Shown: positions 1 through 5,699 of the stretch, piece by piece | How the letters are laid out: each line of letters opens with the position of its first letter | Numbering within the stretch: the first letter of the stretch is position 1 | NCBI GenBank assembly: GCA_937913075.1 | Contig: CALEPU010000217.1 | Coordinates: 1 to 5,868 of the forward strand | Length of the DNA: 5,868 nt | From: an uncultured Clostridia bacterium | GTDB taxonomy: Bacteria > Bacillota > Clostridia > Christensenellales > CAG-138 | Direction of reading: 5' to 3' | Program-made: the position numbers and the translations under genes | Notes under the pieces: model-generated | Database searches by the model: none | What the model saw: the letters and a program-made list of their open reading frames with translations, nothing else | Told to the model about the DNA's origin: nothing

Positions 1-10
1 GTTCGAGGAC

Positions 11-60
11 GGCTGTTGCTCGGAAGTTGCTTTTGAGCATTAATGCAACAGCCTCTTTTT
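11..60 (+). terminator. Probable intrinsic terminator of a plus-strand gene beyond the left edge
   Basis: GGCTGTTGC (11-19) and GCAACAGCC (45-53) form a perfect 9-bp inverted repeat, followed at once by TCTTTTT (54-60) on the plus strand. The 25-nt spacer can fold further: GCTC at 18-21 can pair with GAGC at 35-38. The T-run exists only in the plus direction within the window, so the hairpin best fits the end of a plus-strand gene converging on pheT. No minus-strand terminator for pheT can be confirmed before the edge. Confidence 0.55.
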
Positions 61-88
61 GTGTCTCATGGAACGGCGCTCGTTACGC

Positions 89-2503
89 TCAATTCCTCAG
101 CTCGGCGTCGAGACGGAATTTGAGGCTCTTCAATATGGTATTGATCGCCTGAGTTATCTCCTCGTCGGTGAGGGTCTTTTCGTCGGAGCGCAGGCTGAAT
201 GTAAACGCCATGCTCTTTTTGCCGGCGGGGATGCCCTTTTCGCCGGCTACCTTCGGACGGTAAACGTCAAACACGCGCACGTTTTCAATGAGTACGCGCG
301 CCTTTGCCGAGGCAATAACGTCTATTACCTGCTGCGCCTCGATATCCTCATCAACGACGAGTGCGAGGTCGCGCTGAACGGCGGGATACTTGGGCAGAGG
401 ACGGTACTTTTTGGCGCGGCGGATATGGCGGCGGACGGCGGCAAGATCAAGCTCGGCAATATAGCCCTCGGTCGTCAGATCGAAAGCTCTCCTTACCTTG
501 GGATGTATCGTGCCTATCTCGCCAAGCTTTTCGCCCTCGCAAAGGATAACGGCCTTCTGCGTGGGATGCAGATACGGTGAACCGCCCTTCTCGAAGCGGA
601 CGCCCTCTGCGTTCAGCTTTTCAAGGAACTCCTCAACGGTGCCCTTCAGGGTAAAAAAGCTTTCCTCGCTGCCGGTGTGGATTATGCCTATCATGCGGCG
701 CTCCTCGGGCAGATCGGCATTGTCAAAATGCACGTTGCCCAGCTCGAAGAACCTGCCGAAGCCCGTCTTGCGGTTGCAGTTTAAAACCGCCGCACGTATG
801 AGCCCGCCCGCGAGCTCGGTGCGCATAAGGCTCTGATCCTCGCCAAAGGGGTTTAAAAGCTTGACGGCATGAAGCCTTTCGTCGCCCTCCTCCAACAAGA
901 GCATTTCAAGCTCTTTCGGAGAGATGAAATTGTAGTTGTAAAGCTCCAAACAGCCGAGCGCGGCTAACGTATCCTTTATTATATCCTCGTCACGGAAGCT
1001 CTCCCCGAGCCTGCCGCGGAAGGTGTCGCCGCGCATCAGCGTGGGCGCGATATTGTCGTAACCGTAAAGGCGGCCGATCTCCTCGGCGATATCCCAATCG
1101 GTCTCGATGCTGTTTTCGATATCGGTGCGGAAATGCGGCACGGTGATATCGAGAGTATCGCCGCAGGCTTCGGCTTCTATATTTATTGAGCCGAGGAGCT
1201 CGACCATCCTGTCGGCGGCGAGGTGAGTATCGAGTATGGAATTGACGCGGCTTACGGAGGCCTTGACCTTTTTAACGCTGACGTCTGCGCTGCAAACGTC
1301 TATCATGCCGCCCATAACCTTTCCTGCGTTAAGCTCCTCGACGAGCTCTATCGCGCGGGCAAGCGACAGCTCGGCGTTTACGGGCTCGACGCCCTTTATA
1401 AACCTTGCCGCGGAATCGGTGACGTGGTGCAGCCGCCTTGCGGTCGACCTTATGTTCTCGGGACGGAACACCGCGCTCTCGAAGAGGGTAGCCTTAGTGC
1501 TCTCGGTTATCTCGCTGTTGAGACCGCCCATAACGCCGGCGACGCCAACGCCCTTTTGAGGGTCGGCTATAAGCAGCATATCCTCGTCCATAACGCGCTC
1601 CTTGCCGTCGAGCGTGCAGACCGTCTCGCCCTTAACGGCGTTGCGGACTACTATGTGGCTGTCGGCAACGCACGCAAGATCGAAGGCGTGCATGGGATGC
1701 CCGTACTCGACAAGCACGAGATTGGTGATATCGACAATGTTGTTTATCGGGCGCAGACCGACGGAGCGGAGCTTCCTCTGCATCCAGAGCGGCGAGGGCT
1801 CAATGTTGAGGTCGGTGACGACCCTCGCGCAGTAGCGCGGGCAGAGGTTGGGGTTCAGCACGGTGACCTTGGCGACTTCATTGCAGTCGCCATAGCCCTC
1901 GACTGCCTTGGGCTCGGGCTCAACGAATTTTTTGCCGAGCGCGGCGGCAGCCTCGCGGCAAATGCCTATTATGCTTACACAGTCGGGACGGTTTGGCGTC
2001 AGCTCTATATCGAAAATGCAGTCGTCAAGATCGAGCGCCTTTTGTATGCGCTCGCCGTTCTCATGCTTTTCACGGAATATCATAACGCCGCCGTTCTCAC
2101 AGCCGGGGTACTCGACGTCGGTAATGCCGAGCTCCTCGTTGCCGCAGAACATGCCGAGGCTCTTGACCCCGCGCATCTTGGTGGGGTGTATTTCCATGCC
2201 GTCGGCAAGCGTCGCGCCGTCAAGCGCCACGGGCACCTGATCGCCTGCGGATACGTTCTGAGCGTTGGTGACAATGGGTATAAGCTCCTCGCCGCCTATG
2301 TCGACTGTGCAGACGCGCAGCCTTTCGGCGTCGGGATGGGGCTCGATGTTCTTTATCTCGCAGACGACGACGTTTTTTATGCCGGGCATCTCGGGGATGA
2401 TCTCGGCGACCTCAAAGCCGCGGAGCAGCATCCTCTCGGCAAAGACCTCGGGCGTAACGTCAAAGTCAACGTATTCTTTAAGCCATTTAAGCGGTAGTTT
2501 CAT
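89..2503 (-). CDS. pheT: Phenylalanyl-tRNA synthetase beta subunit
   Basis: This is the beta chain of the cytoplasmic alpha2-beta2 enzyme that charges tRNA-Phe with phenylalanine. The 804 residues match the usual bacterial length, and the domains come in the normal order. An EMAP-II/OB-type tRNA-binding domain lies at about 45-150. The B3/B4 editing domain (about 205-390) is preceded by the conserved TPNRPDC segment (169-175) and contains GHPMHAFD (268-275). The B5 domain (about 405-485) ends in the typical EEIGRLYGYDNI segment. A catalytic-like core follows, and a C-terminal FDX-ACB anticodon-binding domain covers about 712-804 (PKYPAVQRDLALVVDE near its start). The ATG at 2503 is preceded by AAGGAG (2517-2512) with 8 nt spacing. 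The gene starts 21 nt after the pheS stop and is surely co-transcribed with it. No frameshift or missing domain is seen. Confidence 0.98.
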   Translation of the reverse strand: MKLPLKWLKEYVDFDVTPEVFAERMLLRGFEVAEIIPEMPGIKNVVVCEIKNIEPHPDAERLRVCTVDIGGEELIPIVTNAQNVSAGDQVPVALDGATLADGMEIHPTKMRGVKSLGMFCGNEELGITDVEYPGCENGGVMIFREKHENGERIQKALDLDDCIFDIELTPNRPDCVSIIGICREAAAALGKKFVEPEPKAVEGYGDCNEVAKVTVLNPNLCPRYCARVVTDLNIEPSPLWMQRKLRSVGLRPINNIVDITNLVLVEYGHPMHAFDLACVADSHIVVRNAVKGETVCTLDGKERVMDEDMLLIADPQKGVGVAGVMGGLNSEITESTKATLFESAVFRPENIRSTARRLHHVTDSAARFIKGVEPVNAELSLARAIELVEELNAGKVMGGMIDVCSADVSVKKVKASVSRVNSILDTHLAADRMVELLGSINIEAEACGDTLDITVPHFRTDIENSIETDWDIAEEIGRLYGYDNIAPTLMRGDTFRGRLGESFRDEDIIKDTLAALGCLELYNYNFISPKELEMLLLEEGDERLHAVKLLNPFGEDQSLMRTELAGGLIRAAVLNCNRKTGFGRFFELGNVHFDNADLPEERRMIGIIHTGSEESFFTLKGTVEEFLEKLNAEGVRFEKGGSPYLHPTQKAVILCEGEKLGEIGTIHPKVRRAFDLTTEGYIAELDLAAVRRHIRRAKKYRPLPKYPAVQRDLALVVDEDIEAQQVIDVIASAKARVLIENVRVFDVYRPKVAGEKGIPAGKKSMAFTFSLRSDEKTLTDEEITQAINTILKSLKFRLDAELRN

Positions 2504-2524
2504 ACTGTCTTCTCCTTTGCCGTA

Positions 2525-3553
2525 TTATTTGAACTGCGAGAGGAAGCGTCCGTCGCCCTCGTAAAGGAGGCGGATATCGCTGATGCCGTACTTTAAGCAA
2601 GCCACCCTGTCGACGCCTACGCCCCATGCAAAGGCGCGCCACTCGTCGGGATCGTAGCCGCAGTTTTCTATCTCGTGAGGGTTGGTAACGCCGCAGCCCA
2701 TTATCTCCATCCAGCCGGTGCCCTTGCAGGAAGAGCAGCCCTTACCGCCGCAAATGGTACAGGAGATATCGACCTCGGCAGAGGGCTCCGTGAAGGGGAA
2801 GTAGCTCGGACGCAGTCGAGACTCCGCGTTTTCACCGAAGACCGCCTTGACGAAGGAGTCAATAGTGCCTTTAAGATCCGCAAGAGTAACGTTTTTATCG
2901 ACTACCAGACCCTCCATCTGCATGAATACCGGGCTGTGAGAGGCGTCGGGCTCGTCCACGCGGAAGCAGCGACCGGGGATAACAAGGCGGAACGGGGGCT
3001 TTAAGGTCTTCAAAGCCCTTGCCTCGCAGGGGGAGGTGTGTGTGCGCAGCAGCACCTTGTCGTTAACGTAGAAGGTGTCCTGCATATCCCTTGCCGGATG
3101 GTTGGGAGGCAGGTTCAAAAGGGTGAAGTTGTACTCGTCATACTCCACCTCGGGTCCCTCAAAGGTGGTAAAGCCGAGACCTATGAGGGCGTCCCTTATC
3201 TCGCGGTACACGAGCGTCAACGGATTGAGCGCCCCCATGGGCACTGCGCGGCGCTCCCCGGGCAGGGTAACGTCGATCGCCTCGCGCTCGATCTTCATCT
3301 GCTCGGCAAGCTCCTGCAATTTAGCCTTGCGATCCTCAAAAACCTTTGCAAGCTCCTGCTTTACGGCGTTGGCCTTTTGACCCAGCGCCGCCCTTTCCTC
3401 GTTGGAGAGCTTGCCCATAGTGCGCAGAATGGCGGTAAGCTTGCCGCCCCTGCCCAGCACGGAGGCGGAGAGCTTTTCAAGCTCGTCGGAGGATGCTACC
3501 TCCTCCAATTCGCGCAGCGCCGCCTCGCGTATCTCATGCAGTTCTTCGAACAT
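2525..3553 (-). CDS. pheS: Phenylalanyl-tRNA synthetase alpha subunit
   Basis: This is the catalytic alpha chain of phenylalanyl-tRNA synthetase, 342 residues as expected. An N-terminal coiled-coil, tRNA-contacting arm (about 1-90, rich in E, K, L and A) precedes a class II synthetase core. The core contains a RTHTSP segment, motif 2 (GRCFRVDEPDASHSPVFMQ, 194-212, followed by MEG) and motif 3 (GVGVDR, 311-316). Ala309 sits where E. coli PheS has Ala294 in the phenylalanine pocket. Cys265, 268, 273 and 276 form a CxxC-x4-CxxC knuckle just before the GWMEIMGCG strand. Similar Cys clusters occur in many bacterial PheS proteins from memory, and metal binding is inferred. The start at 3553 is chosen because AAGGAG (3566-3561) lies 7 nt upstream. 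An in-frame ATG at 3604 would add 17 residues but lies inside the leader terminator. Expression is controlled by the T-box leader. Confidence 0.98.
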   Translation of the reverse strand: MFEELHEIREAALRELEEVASSDELEKLSASVLGRGGKLTAILRTMGKLSNEERAALGQKANAVKQELAKVFEDRKAKLQELAEQMKIEREAIDVTLPGERRAVPMGALNPLTLVYREIRDALIGLGFTTFEGPEVEYDEYNFTLLNLPPNHPARDMQDTFYVNDKVLLRTHTSPCEARALKTLKPPFRLVIPGRCFRVDEPDASHSPVFMQMEGLVVDKNVTLADLKGTIDSFVKAVFGENAESRLRPSYFPFTEPSAEVDISCTICGGKGCSSCKGTGWMEIMGCGVTNPHEIENCGYDPDEWRAFAWGVGVDRVACLKYGISDIRLLYEGDGRFLSQFK

Positions 3554-3581
3554 CAATGTTCTCCTTCCGTCTATAAAATTC

Positions 3582-3619
3582 AAAAAAATAACATGCCGCC
3601 CCAAATGGGACGAGCATGT
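3582..3619 (-). terminator. T-box-controlled intrinsic terminator before pheS
   Basis: Reading the minus strand, ACATGC, one bulged T, CGTCCC, loop ATTT, GGGGCG and GCATGT form a 12-bp hairpin (3619-3591), followed by TATTTTTTT (to 3582). Its 5' arm contains the GCTCGT and CCCAT segments that the antiterminator uses, so the two folds exclude each other. This is the attenuation switch of the leader. Confidence 0.93.
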
Positions 3620-3831
3620 ACGCCCGTGGTACCACCCACGTTCGCAGGGGGCATACCCCTGCCTTATAAGCGCTGTAACGGGCGCGGCCGCCGCAGACTA
3701 CGCAGGCGCGAACGCCCTTCACCCGCAGAGCTCCGGGGCGAATTTACTGCCTTGCCCGCAGGCGCGCTCCCAGCCAAAGGCGCGCCTCTCTTGATGCAGG
3801 TACAAGCCATACTCCCCATCATAGCCGATAC
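3582..3831 (-). promoter_or_regulatory. T-box riboswitch leader, tRNA-Phe-responsive, for pheST
   Basis: This leader reads the charging state of tRNA-Phe by direct tRNA binding. Stem I runs from about 3826 to 3729: base pairs GGCT/AGCT, a K-turn-like ATGAT/GG, GGGG (3817-3814) with CCCC (3738-3735), a specifier loop with AGTA opposite AAATTCG, the AGAGAGG motif, and an apical hairpin GGCGCGC/GCGCGCC with loop CTTTGGCTGGGA. The specifier is TTC (3742-3740), a Phe codon. Stem III is GCAGGGG/CCCCTGC (3662-3644). The T-box sequence AACGTGGGTGGTACCACGGG is at 3642-3623. The antiterminator is helix A1 GTGGG/CCCAT (one G-U pair), the 7-nt bulge TGGTACC, and helix A2 ACGGGC/GCTCGT around loop GTACAT. 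The UGGU in the bulge would pair with ACCA, matching the A discriminator usual for tRNA-Phe. Uncharged tRNA should stabilise the antiterminator and switch pheST on. The 5' end is inferred from the promoter. Confidence 0.95.
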
Positions 3832-3837
3832 AAGGCA

Positions 3838-3866
3838 ATTATAATGTCGGCACGGGCTTTTGTCAA
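3838..3866 (-). promoter_or_regulatory. Sigma-A promoter of pheST
   Basis: On the minus strand, TTGACA (3866-3861) and TATAAT (3843-3838) are separated by exactly 17 bp: a perfect match to the housekeeping consensus. It is also preceded by an AT-rich stretch. Transcription should start near 3831, a few bases before T-box stem I. Strong constitutive initiation with control by attenuation fits T-box genes. Confidence 0.93.
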
Positions 3867-3923
3867 TGGCGAAAATAAAATATGCCTTCCGGAGCGAGAA
3901 AAATCACAAGCGCGCGTAAACTA

Positions 3924-4805
3924 TCACAGCTTCGTCCTTACGTTCCCGCGGGAAAGAAAGAACAGTGCGAGCGTGCCCGGACCGACGTGCGAGCCGGTAA
4001 CGGGCTCGTAGCAGACAGTCATTATCTCCTTGGGAGGGTTCTTTTGATTGAGCAGACCAATAAGCTGACTTACAGCCTCGGGACAATCGGCATGGGCGAT
4101 GCCGACGACCTGACTGCCTGCGTCCTCAACGAATTCGTCGTATTTTTTGGCCATTGCGGCAACAGCCTTCTTGAAACCGCGTGCGACTCCGCAGACGACT
4201 ATCCTGCCCTCCTCGTTGCCCTTCAAAAGGGGCTTCAACTGCAATACTGTACCGACGACGGCAGCGGCGTTGAAAAGGCGGCCGGTGCCTTTCAGGTGCA
4301 TAAGATCGTCCACGGTGAACACCTGCGCCATGCGATGACGCAGGTCAAGCAGCTCGTCGGCGGTTTTGTCGATATCGGCGCCGCTTTCGCGCAGCTCTGC
4401 GCCGCGCATAACTATAAGTCCCTCGCCGAGAGAAGCGCCGAGGGTATCGACGAGCCTTATCTTGCGCTCGGGGAACTCGTTTTTGAGACTTTCCGCCGCG
4501 ACCTCCGCCATGGAATATGAGCCGCTGATGCCGGAGCTCATGCCGACAAAGAGTATGTCCTGCCCGCTTTCAAGCAAGGGACGGAAGCATTCCTCATAGC
4601 GGAAGGGCGTTATCTGGGAGGTGCTGACCTTCTTGCCCTCTCTCATCATATCGTAATAGGCGTGACCGTCGAACGCCTCTGTATCCTCGCAGGTATGCTC
4701 CTCATCATCATAAAGATAGGTAAAGGGTATCGCGGGAATTCCGTGCTCCCTAAGCAGGGGAGTTGGCAGATTGGCGGAAGTATCGGTAACTATTGTGAAG
4801 CTCAT
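3924..4805 (-). CDS. DegV family protein (fatty-acid-binding)
   Basis: The 293-residue protein has the standard DegV length and landmarks: TDTSANLP (7-14) at the start of the first Rossmann-like half, STSQITP (61-67) and SSGISGSY (90-97) lining the lipid pocket, VDTLGASLG (119-127), a DLMHLKGTGRLF segment typical of the second domain, and GSHVGPGTL (271-279) near the C-terminus. Characterised members (FakB-type) bind a fatty acid and present it to the kinase FakA for phosphorylation and membrane lipid synthesis. No FakA-like gene is in this window, so the ligand and partner are unknown. It is a soluble cytoplasmic protein with no signal peptide. The ATG at 4805 is preceded by CAGAGG (4818-4813) with 7 nt spacing. 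It has its own promoter upstream. It ends 58 nt before the pheST -35 box with no strong terminator seen between, so some read-through into the T-box leader is possible. Confidence 0.95.
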   Translation of the reverse strand: MSFTIVTDTSANLPTPLLREHGIPAIPFTYLYDDEEHTCEDTEAFDGHAYYDMMREGKKVSTSQITPFRYEECFRPLLESGQDILFVGMSSGISGSYSMAEVAAESLKNEFPERKIRLVDTLGASLGEGLIVMRGAELRESGADIDKTADELLDLRHRMAQVFTVDDLMHLKGTGRLFNAAAVVGTVLQLKPLLKGNEEGRIVVCGVARGFKKAVAAMAKKYDEFVEDAGSQVVGIAHADCPEAVSQLIGLLNQKNPPKEIMTVCYEPVTGSHVGPGTLALFFLSRGNVRTKL

Positions 4806-4917
4806 AGCAAAACCTCTGAGATTAATACTGACGCACGTCTGAACCGTTGAAGAAAGGACGCCCTCGCAGCTTAGATGTAAGTCAGTATAAAATGCGGCTC
4901 CGCAGAGGAGCCTTTCG
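4806..4917 (-). promoter_or_regulatory. Structured 5' leader of the DegV gene
   Basis: This is the predicted untranslated leader between the promoter and the DegV start. Near its 5' end, GGCTCC (4912-4907) and GGAGCC (4901-4896) form a 6-bp hairpin with loop TCTGC. ATACTGAC (4888-4881) is perfectly complementary to GTCAGTAT (4832-4825), closing a loop of about 48 nt just above the ribosome binding site. CCTCTG (4908-4903), inside the first hairpin, is an exact complement of CAGAGG (4818-4813), the ribosome binding site itself. The pairings are visible in the sequence, but a regulatory role is inference. It matches no riboswitch class I know. Confidence 0.4.
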
Positions 4918-4923
4918 GGGGCG

Positions 4924-4953
4924 ATTGTAGCACTTGGAGGTTAACAATGTCAA
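4924..4953 (-). promoter_or_regulatory. Probable sigma-A promoter of the DegV gene
   Basis: On the minus strand, TTGACA (4953-4948) and TACAAT (4929-4924) are 18 bp apart, giving 6/6 and 5/6 consensus matches. Transcription would start near 4917, leaving a leader of about 112 nt before the DegV ATG. The next downstream gene on this strand is the DegV gene. Confidence 0.8.
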
Positions 4954-4974
4954 CCGCGCCGCCGTAGACATTGT
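4944..4974. repeat. Inverted repeat overlapping the DegV -35 box (candidate operator)
   Basis: ACAATGTC (4944-4951) and GACATTGT (4967-4974) are perfect 8-bp inverted arms with a 15-bp GC-rich spacer, so their centres are 23 bp apart, about two helical turns. The first arm overlaps the -35 hexamer of the DegV promoter. The geometry would suit a dimeric repressor. A third copy of ACAATGTC stands at 5152-5159. Eight-base matches arise by chance, so this is tentative. Confidence 0.3.
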
Positions 4975-5147
4975 AGACGGCGCATAGATTTGACCCGCAG
5001 AGTTGTAGCCCTCGGGTAGAATTCGGGTAAACCGGCAGTAGAGTGAGCGAAAAAAACACCGAAATCACAAGCCTTTTTGCCGAGCCAAAAACGAAGCTGT
5101 TGCACTAAGCCCCCGAGAAAAAGCAAGGCCGGGCAGCCCGTATATTT

Positions 5148-5156
5148 TGGTACAAT
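5148..5156 (+). promoter_or_regulatory. Candidate extended -10 element upstream of the palindromic segment
   Basis: TGG followed by TACAAT (5151-5156) fits an extended -10 (TGn plus 5/6 consensus). No -35 hexamer is visible at 16-18 bp upstream. If active, it would start transcription near 5163, just before the nested palindrome at 5185-5270. Confidence 0.25.
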
Positions 5157-5184
5157 GTCGTTCCGTCGCTCGGTGCTTGATGCG

Positions 5185-5270
5185 GACGGTACGCAGGGAA
5201 CGGCTCCTCGCAGCTTTCGGCTTCGGCTATCGGAAGCTCCGAGCCTTAAAGGTACAGTCCTCGAACCGTC
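5185..5270 (+). ncRNA. Candidate structured RNA (nested palindromes with UUCG tetraloop)
   Basis: Three pairs of complementary arms are nested on the same axis: GACGGT (5185-5190) with ACCGTC (5265-5270), GGCTC (5202-5206) with GAGCC (5241-5245), and AGCTTTCG (5212-5219) with CGGAAGCT (5231-5238, one G-U pair). The innermost part is GC-TTCG-GC (5220-5227), a C(UUCG)G tetraloop, which is stable only when the plus strand is the RNA. Together they give about 21 bp in one long hairpin with internal loops. It has no clear T-run terminator and matches no RNA family I recognise. It could be a small RNA, a long leader of the 81-codon gene, or a repeat element. Confidence 0.3.
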
Positions 5271-5272
5271 TT

Positions 5273-5281
5273 TGGTATAAA
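5273..5281 (+). promoter_or_regulatory. Candidate extended -10 element upstream of the 81-codon gene
   Basis: TGG followed by TATAAA (5276-5281) is an extended -10 with 5/6 consensus. No good -35 is present at the usual distance. It repeats the TTTGGTA(T/C)AA pattern seen about 125 bp upstream, and may be an alternative promoter for the 81-codon gene. Confidence 0.25.
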
Positions 5282-5295
5282 ATGTTGTTTTATCA

Positions 5296-5324
5296 TTGTG
5301 CATCTGTGAAAAATGTGGTAGACT
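5296..5324 (+). promoter_or_regulatory. Probable promoter of the 81-codon gene
   Basis: TTGTGC (5296-5301) and TAGACT (5319-5324) are 17 bp apart, with TGG immediately before the -10 (extended -10). The hexamers match only 3/6 and 4/6, but spacing and the TGn motif are ideal. Transcription would begin near 5331, giving a leader of about 88 nt. Confidence 0.45.
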
Positions 5325-5418
5325 ATGGGGGGAACGGACGGCAGCGGCAGATTGCGGAAAGGGTATCACCGTAAAGCGTTTAACACTATTTAATCTTCTA
5401 CTTACAGGAGGAAGTACA

Positions 5419-5664
5419 ATGAGGATAGCAGATTGGATAATGGCAAAAAAGAAGAAGCGCGCGGCTGCAAAGCAGCAGCGGCTCGCTGCAAAGCGCGGAG
5501 TTCAGTTGGAGCCGACCTTGGAGCTTGAGCCGGACGTCGACGGAATTACCCCGCCCGAGTCCCGTTTTACCGAGGAATACAAGGAGTTTTTGGAGCAGGA
5601 GAGCGCTAATGCCGCCTCTGCCGGAGAGAATGCCGCCGACTGCATAAACGATGTGGCGCCATAA
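5419..5664 (+). CDS. Small hypothetical protein, basic N-terminus and acidic C-terminal part
   Basis: I do not recognise this 81-residue protein. The ATG at 5419 has a full AGGAGG (5406-5411) with 7 nt spacing, the strongest evidence that it is a real gene. A second in-frame Met at residue 8 lacks such a site. Residues 1-26 hold ten Lys/Arg, including KKKKR at 10-14 and an Ala/Lys/Gln stretch likely to be helical. Residues 31-78 hold fourteen Asp/Glu and only two Lys/Arg, with Pro at 32, 38, 45 and 46 and a short TEEYKEFLEQE helix at 51-61. There is no signal peptide, no membrane segment, and a single Cys (75). The bipolar charge suggests a largely disordered protein that may contact nucleic acid or ribosomes through its N-terminus, but this is inference. 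It is a single-gene unit with its own promoter and a terminator 36 nt downstream. Confidence 0.8.
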   Translation: MRIADWIMAKKKKRAAAKQQRLAAKRGVQLEPTLELEPDVDGITPPESRFTEEYKEFLEQESANAASAGENAADCINDVAP

Positions 5665-5699
5665 CAGCCCGACCGATGAATAATTTAGCATCCGCACGC

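Larger units (their letters stand above)
4806..5418. other. 613-nt intergenic region without a supported protein gene
   Basis: The region separates the divergent DegV gene and the 81-codon gene. Open frames on both strands (for example minus 5369-4950, 139 codons) lack ribosome binding sites and have unbalanced, low-complexity-like composition, so none is called. It contains the DegV leader and promoter, an inverted repeat at the promoter, a nested palindromic segment at 5185-5270, two extended -10-like motifs on the plus strand, and a promoter for the 81-codon gene. For 4975-5147 I see only short tandem CGGGTA units (about 5023-5039) and AT-rich tracts. I recognise no tRNA or known riboswitch. 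Confidence 0.6.

Noticed and set aside
1223..2497. Long plus-strand open frame of 424 codons opposite pheT
   Set aside because: It is the antisense shadow of pheT, kept open by GC-rich codon use. It has no domain sense, and pheT on the other strand is certain.
3554..3604. N-terminal extension of PheS from an upstream ATG at 3604
   Set aside because: These 17 codons lie in the terminator hairpin and T-run of the T-box leader. The ATG at 3553 has AAGGAG at 7 nt and gives the standard PheS N-terminus.
3038..3844. Plus-strand open frame of 268 codons across pheS and its leader
   Set aside because: It runs antisense through pheS, the T-box and the promoter. The composition is not protein-like and no ribosome binding site fits.
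5023..5039. Short CGGGTA direct repeats as a possible CRISPR or iteron array
   Set aside because: There are only two units a few bases apart, with no regular spacing or further copies.
4975..5040. Possible tRNA on the minus strand because of a GGGTCAAATC stretch resembling a T-arm
   Set aside because: No acceptor stem, D-arm or anticodon arm can be placed at the right distances, and there is no CCA end.
3901..5072. Shared 11-mer AAATCACAAGC at about 3901 and 5062, and shared 10-mer GTTCGAGGAC at 1-10 and on the minus strand at 5266-5257
   Set aside because: Matches of this length are expected by chance in a window this size, and the flanking sequences do not extend the similarity.
4950..5369. 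Minus-strand open frame of 139 codons in the intergenic region
   Set aside because: No ribosome binding site precedes its ATG, it spans the DegV -35 box and the nested palindromes, and its sequence is Arg/Ser/Pro-rich without recognisable domains.
5296..5418. Upstream extension of the 81-codon gene from a TTG at 5296, encoding a CICEKC start
   Set aside because: There is no ribosome binding site before the TTG, and the TTG coincides with the probable -35 box. AGGAGG sits exactly before the ATG at 5419. The Cys-rich look is short and probably accidental.
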